From HyVt-105 sp049975425 (GTDB lineage Bacteria; Bacteroidota; Bacteroidia; Bacteroidales; VadinHA17), in contig JBNGDI010000014.1 of NCBI GenBank assembly GCA_049975425.1, positions 1 through 64,000 on the forward strand: DNA of 64,000 nt. Reading direction: 5' to 3'. A model generated the notes under the pieces. That model saw only the letters and a list, made by a program, of their open reading frames with translations. It was not told the origin of the DNA and did no database searches. Both the position numbers and the translations under genes were made by a program. Below, in pieces: positions 59,226 through 64,000 of this stretch; positions within the stretch are counted from its first letter, which is position 1; every line of letters begins with the position of its first letter.

Positions 59226-59972
59226 ATGAAATCCCGTTTGATCGTACTTATACCTGTAGCCGTATCTTTGTGGGCCGTAGCCTGCAGGTCTTCCTCCGGG
59301 CCGGAACCCTCCGCCGGTAAAAAAGATACCCTGGCAGAAAAACCGGATACCTGTGTCAGGGATTTCTACGACAAAAAGGGGAACCTGTACTCAAAGGTCA
59401 CCATGAAAAACAACGTCCCGAACGGACCTTCCGTTTCGTTTTACTCCGACGGTACAAAAAATACGGAAGTGAACTACGTGGACGGGAAAAAACACGGCAT
59501 TGAAAAGAAATATTACGGAACCGGTGAAGTGTACCGGGAACGTTCCTACGAAATGGGCATACAGCATGGATGGGAAAGGCGTTATTACAAAAGCGGCCAG
59601 CTGATGTCGGAGGTGTATTTCCATCAGGGAATGATCAGCAATGTGATCAGTGAGTTCGATCACGAGGGCGACCCGGAAAAAATCTATCCGTCCATTGTAT
59701 TCAGGGTTGTTCGCAACCGGAATTACGAAGGCCAGCGGTTGCTCGTGATACAGCTTTCCAACCACTCATCCAGGGCAACATTTTATCCAGGCAGGTTACT
59801 GGAAGGCAAATACCTGCCTGCCGACCGGCCTCCCCTGGGAGGGAAAAAAGGGACGGGTGAAATCCCCCTCAGCACAAGCCAGACAGGAACCCGCATCGAT
59901 ATTGTAGCCAAATACATCACCCCAAGAAACACACCCTGCCTGATCGAGGGAAGCTGGGTGGTGACAGAGTGA
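59226..59972 (+). CDS. MORN/YwqK-like repeat lipoprotein
   Basis: The 248-residue protein has a lipoprotein signal ending SLWAVACRSS, followed by a block of MORN-like repeats (about 40-150: PNGPSVSFYSDGTKNTEVNYVDGKKHGIEKKYYGTGEVYRERSYEMGIQHGWERRYYKSGQL), then a C-terminal beta-rich domain not recognised. Such repeats are listed in databases as YwqK-type antitoxin domains, but they are not specific to toxin systems. It closes the permease operon and abuts an assembly gap. Start at 59226 was preferred over one 12 residues upstream because it begins the signal peptide. Confidence 0.78.
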   Translation: MKSRLIVLIPVAVSLWAVACRSSSGPEPSAGKKDTLAEKPDTCVRDFYDKKGNLYSKVTMKNNVPNGPSVSFYSDGTKNTEVNYVDGKKHGIEKKYYGTGEVYRERSYEMGIQHGWERRYYKSGQLMSEVYFHQGMISNVISEFDHEGDPEKIYPSIVFRVVRNRNYEGQRLLVIQLSNHSSRATFYPGRLLEGKYLPADRPPLGGKKGTGEIPLSTSQTGTRIDIVAKYITPRNTPCLIEGSWVVTE

Positions 59973-60072
59973 NNNNNNNNNNNNNNNNNNNNNNNNNNNN
60001 NNNNNNNNNNNNNNNNNNNNNNNNNNNNNNNNNNNNNNNNNNNNNNNNNNNNNNNNNNNNNNNNNNNNNNNN
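59973..60072. other. assembly gap (100 N)
   Basis: Run of exactly 100 N just after the MORN lipoprotein stop. Its true content and length are unknown; a promoter for the DUF4914 gene may lie in it. Confidence 0.97.
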
Positions 60073-60147
60073 GAGGAAGGAGGAACTGTCAGGTTAGTCT
60101 TTTGGTAAATGATTTTTGTTTATTTTGCCGCATAAACACAAACCAGC

Positions 60148-62097
60148 ATGAGGGAATTTTTCAGTATCCTGGAGAAGAAAAAGGTTGTGTTGCCACCCGA
60201 TGTACATGGTCTGCTCAGCCGGGCATGCAGCTTCCGGATTTTCGGTTCGGTGGATGATCTGGCGGTAGCAGCGGTAGGAGGCCCCGGCAGGAACACTTTT
60301 GAGGTAAAGTACGATATCCCGGGAAAAGGAACAGTGACCGAGGCGGTGGTACACCGGGTGCGCAACGGCATTGCCGCCAACTACACAGAACCGTACATGC
60401 GCAGACGGGATCCCAATACCATGGCCATTGCCGACGACCTTCCCACCGATAAGGTGCGTTTCCGCGACAGGTTCGGGTATCCCTTCAATTCCCTTAAAAA
60501 TGAAACCCTGGCCTGGCTGCAGGAGCAGGAACTGGCCGTTTTTTTCTATTTTGCCGGAAGAAAAAACATCGGCCTCAGCGGCATATCCATTGCCCCGGCC
60601 AACGCGGCCTTTTTTGCCATGGGCCTTTCCATGCTGCAGCGACTGGTTCCTCCTGAGGAACTGGAACAGGAACAAACCATTGATTCGGTGATCTATGTAG
60701 CCCCCACATTCCGCCACACCCACTTTGACGGGAAACAGGTGGTGGTGCACAAACGATCGGAAAAACTGCATGAAATTTACTCCTATAACCTCTATCCCGC
60801 CCCGAGTGCAAAAAAAGGCCTTTACGGAGCGCTGCTTGACAAGGGAGAAAAAGAAGGCTGGATCACCGCCCACTGTTCCACCGTCCAGGTTGTGAGTCCG
60901 TACGACAACATCACCACCTTTATGCACGAAGGAGCCAGCGGGGGCGGGAAGAGCGAAATGCTGCAGAATATCGTCAGGGAACCCACGGGACAGGTCCTGA
61001 TCGGGGAACATCTGACCACGGGTGAAAAACGGCTGATCAGCATCCCCCTGTTCTGTGCCTTCCATCCGGTTTCCGACGACATGGCCCTGTGTCATCCCTC
61101 CCTTCAGAAAGAGAACGGCAAACTCACCGTCCTGGATGCCGAAAATGCCTGGTTTATCAGGGTTGACGGGATCAGGGATTACGGAGACGATCCTTTTCTG
61201 GAAAAACTGACCATACGGTCTGAAAAACCCCTGCTTTTCCTGAATATCAAGACCAATCCCGACAGCACCGCCCTGGTATGGGACCATATAGAAGACGAAC
61301 CGGGAATACCCTGTCCCAACCCGCGGGTGGTACTTCCCCGGGATACCGTTCCCGGTGTGATCGACCATCCGGTAAAAGTGGATGTACGCAGTTTCGGGGT
61401 CCGCACTCCTCCCTGCTCCCGACAAAATCCCAGTTACGGAATCATCGGCCTTTTCCATATCCTCCCCCCCGCCCTGGCCTGGCTGTGGAGACTGGTTTCT
61501 CCCAGGGGGCACGGAAACCCCAGCATTGTTGGAGGAGGGGCCATGGGCTCTGAAGGAGTGGGATCCTACTGGCCTTTTGCCACAGGGAAAATGTCTGCCC
61601 ACGCCAATCTGCTCCTGGAACAGATTATCCAGACACCGCGAATGCGATACACACTGGTCCCCAACCAGCACATAGGTACATGGAAAGTGGGCTTCAAACC
61701 CCAGCTTCTGATGAGAGAATACCTCACCCGCAGGGGAAATGCAAAGCTCAGAAGCGACCAGTACCAGGAAGCCAGGTGCCCGCTTCTGGGGTATGAACTG
61801 AATTACCTCACCATCGAAGGTTCAAAGATCCCATCGCGCTTTCTGCAGGTGCACAAGCAAACCGATGTGGGTACCGATGGGTATGATGCCGGAGCAAAGA
61901 TCCTGGATGATTTCTTCCGGAAAGAACTCGAAAAATATATGACTCCTGAGCTGTGTTCCACCGGCAGAAAGATCATTGAGGCATTCCGGGCAGGAGCCCG
62001 TGTTGAGGATTACAATGCCATCATTCCCATGAGCTACCAGTATTCCTTTCTCACCGTAGATGACTTTGAAAAAGGGGGAAATAATTCCCGGGAGTAA
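60148..62097 (+). CDS. DUF4914 family protein with a PEPCK-like P-loop
   Basis: The 649-residue protein is recognised as DUF4914, with no experimentally defined function that I know of. It has a P-loop-like EGASGGGKSEML near residues 272-283, similar in form to the ATP-binding loop of phosphoenolpyruvate carboxykinases. Notable segments include IAPANAAFFAMGLSML, SVIYVAPTFRHTHFDGKQVVVHKRSEKLHE, PNPRVVLPRDTVPGVIDHPV, and the C-terminal GSYWPFATGKMSAHANLLLEQI. No signal peptide or membrane segment is clear; a cytoplasmic nucleotide-using enzyme is the likely class. It stands alone between a gap and the LysR gene. Confidence 0.8.
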   Translation: MREFFSILEKKKVVLPPDVHGLLSRACSFRIFGSVDDLAVAAVGGPGRNTFEVKYDIPGKGTVTEAVVHRVRNGIAANYTEPYMRRRDPNTMAIADDLPTDKVRFRDRFGYPFNSLKNETLAWLQEQELAVFFYFAGRKNIGLSGISIAPANAAFFAMGLSMLQRLVPPEELEQEQTIDSVIYVAPTFRHTHFDGKQVVVHKRSEKLHEIYSYNLYPAPSAKKGLYGALLDKGEKEGWITAHCSTVQVVSPYDNITTFMHEGASGGGKSEMLQNIVREPTGQVLIGEHLTTGEKRLISIPLFCAFHPVSDDMALCHPSLQKENGKLTVLDAENAWFIRVDGIRDYGDDPFLEKLTIRSEKPLLFLNIKTNPDSTALVWDHIEDEPGIPCPNPRVVLPRDTVPGVIDHPVKVDVRSFGVRTPPCSRQNPSYGIIGLFHILPPALAWLWRLVSPRGHGNPSIVGGGAMGSEGVGSYWPFATGKMSAHANLLLEQIIQTPRMRYTLVPNQHIGTWKVGFKPQLLMREYLTRRGNAKLRSDQYQEARCPLLGYELNYLTIEGSKIPSRFLQVHKQTDVGTDGYDAGAKILDDFFRKELEKYMTPELCSTGRKIIEAFRAGARVEDYNAIIPMSYQYSFLTVDDFEKGGNNSRE

Positions 62098-62134
62098 ACC
62101 AGCTCGTTTTTTCTGATCATGCTTTCTGAAGAAG

Positions 62135-63143
62135 TCAGGAAAACTGGCCTACAGAAAGTTCCGTGGCTACCACCCATTTGGATGGTTTGTTCTTCAGGTG
62201 GGGAGGGAGCTGTGACAGAACCACTTCCACAAATGCATCCAGAAGATGCTGCCTGGCATATACCGAACCGGTCACCAGGCTGATCTCTCTTACCGGTTCC
62301 ACACCCCGTACAGGCTTGATCATATCTTCACGGTCGGCAGGAACCGTCATGGTAGCCAGTTCAGGAAGAAACGCCATTCCGTGCCTGCTTTCCACGATCC
62401 TCCGAAGCGATTCGATGGAATTGCTTTTGTATACCAGGTTCCCGCTGGCTCTTTTTTTCCCGGCCAGCCGGCATACAGCATTCACCTGATTCTGAAAACA
62501 ATTTCCTTCTTTCAGGTACCACAGATCGTTCAGGTCGATTTCATCCATTGACACATATTTTCTGGAGTACAGCGGATGCCGGTCGGACACATACAGAAAA
62601 AACTGTTCATAGAAAAGAGGTCGGAAATACAGTTTCCCGGCCTCTACCGGAGTGGAGATCAATCCGCCGTCCAGGTGACCCGTTCTGATCCGCCGGATAA
62701 TTTCCTCTGTAATCAGCTCTTCGATTACCAGTTCGATGCGTGGATATTCTTCCTGCAATTCATCGATGATAAGGGGGACCAGGTAGGGTGCCAGGGTAGG
62801 AATGACCCCCAGATTCAGGGTCCCTTCCATCTTTCTCCGCAAACGGGAAGAAATCTCGTTCAAACTCTCCATTCGTTGCAATATCTCGAGCACTACCTGA
62901 TACATCTCCTGTTGCATAGCAGTTCTGAATTATGCTGTTGTCANNNNNNNNNNTCTCCTCTCCTTCCGCTGTAAGTTTTAAAGGCCGGGTATGCCTGTCG
63001 ATCAGGGTTATTTCGCTTTCCTGTTCCAGCAATTTAATCTGGGTGCTCAAAGCCGGCTGGGATATCCCGAGTTTGGCGGCCGCTTTTGTAAAACTTCCAC
63101 TATGTATCAATTCCTTCAGATACAATAGTTGATTTAGATTCAT
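62135..63143 (-). CDS. oxyR: LysR-family regulator (OxyR-like), interrupted by an assembly fault
   Basis: The N-terminal 63 residues (63143 to 62954) form a LysR helix-turn-helix (NLNQLLYLKELIHSGSFTKAAAKLGISQPALSTQIKLLEQ). The effector domain (62910 to 62135) begins MYQVVLEIL and contains GTLNLGVIPTLAPYLVPLI, GGLISTP and KEGNCFQNQVNAVCRL, where the Cys fits OxyR-type proteins. Between them are 10 N and 33 nt that break the frame. Joining the two sides at a shared 6-nt AGGAGA restores one continuous frame (TAEGEEMYQ) of normal length, so the gene is probably intact. It is divergent from dps, the classical OxyR target. Confidence 0.82.
62911..62953. other. likely assembly artefact inside the LysR gene (33 nt plus 10 N)
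   Basis: The sequence 62911-62943 followed by 10 N is surplus in the LysR reading frame. It introduces a stop in the effector-domain frame. The flanks share TCTCCT (62905-62910 and 62954-62959), as expected for overlapping contig ends joined wrongly. Confidence 0.75.
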
Positions 63144-63236
63144 AATTTCATATTATATAGATATAACATATATAAATATCAATTATAGTATATTTGCATT
63201 AAATAACACAAATAAAAAACCATAAAATTGACTATT
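63144..63236. promoter_or_regulatory. AT-rich divergent control region of the LysR gene and dps
   Basis: The 93-nt interval is very AT-rich and contains ATAG-type half sites and several T-N11-A spacings as bound by LysR proteins, but they are hard to tell from AT richness. A TATATTTG at 63189-63196 matches the -7 element TAnnTTTG, 40 nt before the dps ATG, without a TTTG at -33, as expected for an activator-dependent promoter. Confidence 0.5.
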
Positions 63237-63695
63237 ATGAAATCAAATGTTTACATCAACAATCCAGACCTGGTAAATAAATTAAACCAGTTACTCAGCG
63301 ATTATCAGATCTATTATCAGAATCTCCGAGCCTTTCACTGGCTGGTAAACGGACAGCAATTTTACATGCTGCATGAAAAATTTGAAGAATTTTATACCCA
63401 ATCAGCTGAAGACATTGACGAAATTGCTGAAAGGATCCTGATGATCGGAGGCAAACCGCTGCATACATTTGAAGACTATCTGAAGCACGCCAGCCTGAAG
63501 GCTGAAAAGAATGTAGAAACCCCTTCAGAAACCTTAGCCAAAACCATTGCCAACCTGGAACATCTGCTGGGTCAATTCCGCGAGGTCGCAGAAATGGCAG
63601 GAGATTCCAACGATGAAGGAACGGTAGCCCTCATGGGAGATTTTATTTCTGCTGCAGAAAAGAACCTGTGGATGCTGAACAGCCTGAAGGTGTAA
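63237..63695 (+). CDS. dps: Dps-family DNA-protecting ferritin-like protein
   Basis: The 152-residue protein is a Dps: it forms a dodecamer that oxidises and stores iron and shields DNA in oxidative stress. The ferroxidase site residues are seen in LRAFHWLVNGQQFYMLHEKFEEFYTQSAEDIDEIAERI, with His, Asp and Glu at the subunit-interface positions. The helical bundle continues to MLNSLKV. Start is the ATG at 63237; a TTG lies three codons upstream. It is divergent from the OxyR-like gene, which fits peroxide control. Confidence 0.96.
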   Translation: MKSNVYINNPDLVNKLNQLLSDYQIYYQNLRAFHWLVNGQQFYMLHEKFEEFYTQSAEDIDEIAERILMIGGKPLHTFEDYLKHASLKAEKNVETPSETLAKTIANLEHLLGQFREVAEMAGDSNDEGTVALMGDFISAAEKNLWMLNSLKV

Positions 63696-63723
63696 ATCTT
63701 TCATAAACCATCTGTTTTCCCGG

Positions 63724-63755
63724 CGGCTGAGAAAATCTCAGCCGTCTTTTTTTTT
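63724..63755 (+). terminator. terminator of dps
   Basis: Stem CGGCTGAG/CTCAGCCG (63724-63731 and 63737-63744) with loop AAAAT, then T residues. The stop codon of the convergent mnhG lies within the stem, at 63738-63740. Confidence 0.85.
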
Positions 63756-64000
63756 CCTGTCTGTACTTCCCTCCCCATCACCCTCTTTCCCTTTCTGCGA
63801 CTGGGCAATGGCGTGTGAGGCCAGGGGAGCCGTAAGGTACACGAAAACGATAACCAGAAGGGATTTCATATAAACAGGCAACAGGTTGAAAAACAGGCTG
63901 ACCCCGATCAGGATCAGCATCAGTCCGAACGAACTGGCCTTGGTGGTGGCATGCATCCGGCTGTACAGATCCCTGAACCGGATCAGGCCCACCGAAGCAA
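63738..64000 (-). CDS. mnhG: Mrp-type Na+/H+ antiporter subunit G, 5' end outside window
   Basis: About 87 C-terminal residues of MnhG/MrpG are visible, a small membrane subunit of the multi-subunit monovalent cation/proton antiporter. GLIRFRDLYSRMHATTKASSFGLMLILIGVSLFF fits the family motif L-R-F-D-Y-R-H-A-TKA. A second hydrophobic stretch (SLLVIVFVYLTAPLASHAIAQ) and a charged tail (KEGDGEGSTDRKKKDG) follow. The reading frame is open to the window edge, so the true start lies beyond 64000. The other mnh genes would be to the right. Confidence 0.85.
   Translation of the reverse strand, partial: ASVGLIRFRDLYSRMHATTKASSFGLMLILIGVSLFFNLLPVYMKSLLVIVFVYLTAPLASHAIAQSQKGKEGDGEGSTDRKKKDG

Noticed and set aside
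59226..59972. Toxin-antitoxin system based on the YwqK-like label
   Set aside because: The repeats are general MORN-type; the protein is a lipoprotein in a permease operon and no toxin gene is adjacent.
60094..61671. 525-residue minus-strand frame
   Set aside because: It is the antisense shadow of the DUF4914 gene, with low-complexity antisense-type composition and no recognisable domain.
62135..63143. Two separate genes or a pseudogene in the LysR region
   Set aside because: Joining the flanks at the shared AGGAGA gives one intact LysR frame of normal length, so an assembly fault is more likely.

Overview
The window is chromosomal DNA of a member of the Bacteroidota, most likely class Bacteroidia. 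This rests on the primary sigma factor of the short Bacteroidota type, the RPB6-like omega subunit, a serine-palmitoyltransferase-type alpha-oxoamine synthase, a lineage-typical DUF4835/PorD protein, orphan FtsX/MacB permeases, a propeller-PP2C sensor, and repeated TAnnTTTG motifs at the -7 position typical of Bacteroidota promoters. Most of it is ordinary core genome. No phage, insertion sequence or CRISPR array is visible. Four runs of N interrupt it: 8944-9043, 29172-29271 and 59973-60072 (100 each) and 62944-62953 (10).

Layout. 1-8.8 kb: a leftward operon bamD-rpoZ-coaBC-porD-recN-fabI (outer-membrane assembly, RNA polymerase, CoA, repair, fatty acids) divergent from the sphingolipid-forming enzyme, then trxB. 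8.8-9.8 kb: a repetitive island around tRNA-Pro(GGG) with a small GIY-YIG nuclease gene, a duplicated tRNA 5' half split by an 88-bp palindromic element, and a gap that falls exactly inside the repeat. 9.8-17 kb: an FtsX/MacB permease, a giant propeller-PP2C sensor and a secreted caspase-like protease. 17-29 kb: a secreted EEP nuclease/phosphatase, uvrB, sigA, degP, dapF, a secreted S9 hydrolase, DUF202, a retropepsin-like PDZ protein and gyrB. 29-37 kb: a truncated outer-membrane protein, a large TPR protein, ftsE, and an acyltransferase/deacetylase pair. 37-51 kb: pmbA/tldD, mutS2, M28 and S9 peptidases, a fused FakA-FakB-like protein and tex. 51-60 kb: an NtrB/NtrC-type pair divergent from two FtsX permeases and a MORN-like lipoprotein. 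60-64 kb: a DUF4914 P-loop protein, an OxyR-like regulator divergent from dps, and the start of an Mrp antiporter gene.

The most unusual signals are not in the housekeeping genes. (i) In the tRNA-Pro island, a GIY-YIG ORF begins in a copied tRNA anticodon arm and ends in the intact tRNA, as if an element targets the tRNA and restores it. (ii) An 88-bp cloverleaf-forming palindromic insert sits in the D-loop of the tRNA copy. (iii) There are two arrays of the palindrome CTACGTAG at exact 12-bp spacing (three copies at 65-96, four at 40561-40604). (iv) A caspase-like protease sits directly upstream of a propeller-PP2C sensor. (v) A TldD protein carries a Tat-like lipoprotein signal while its PmbA partner has none. 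The broken LysR gene near 62.9 kb is best explained as an assembly artefact and can be repaired on paper.

All family calls come from reading the translated sequence and recalled motifs; no database search was run.
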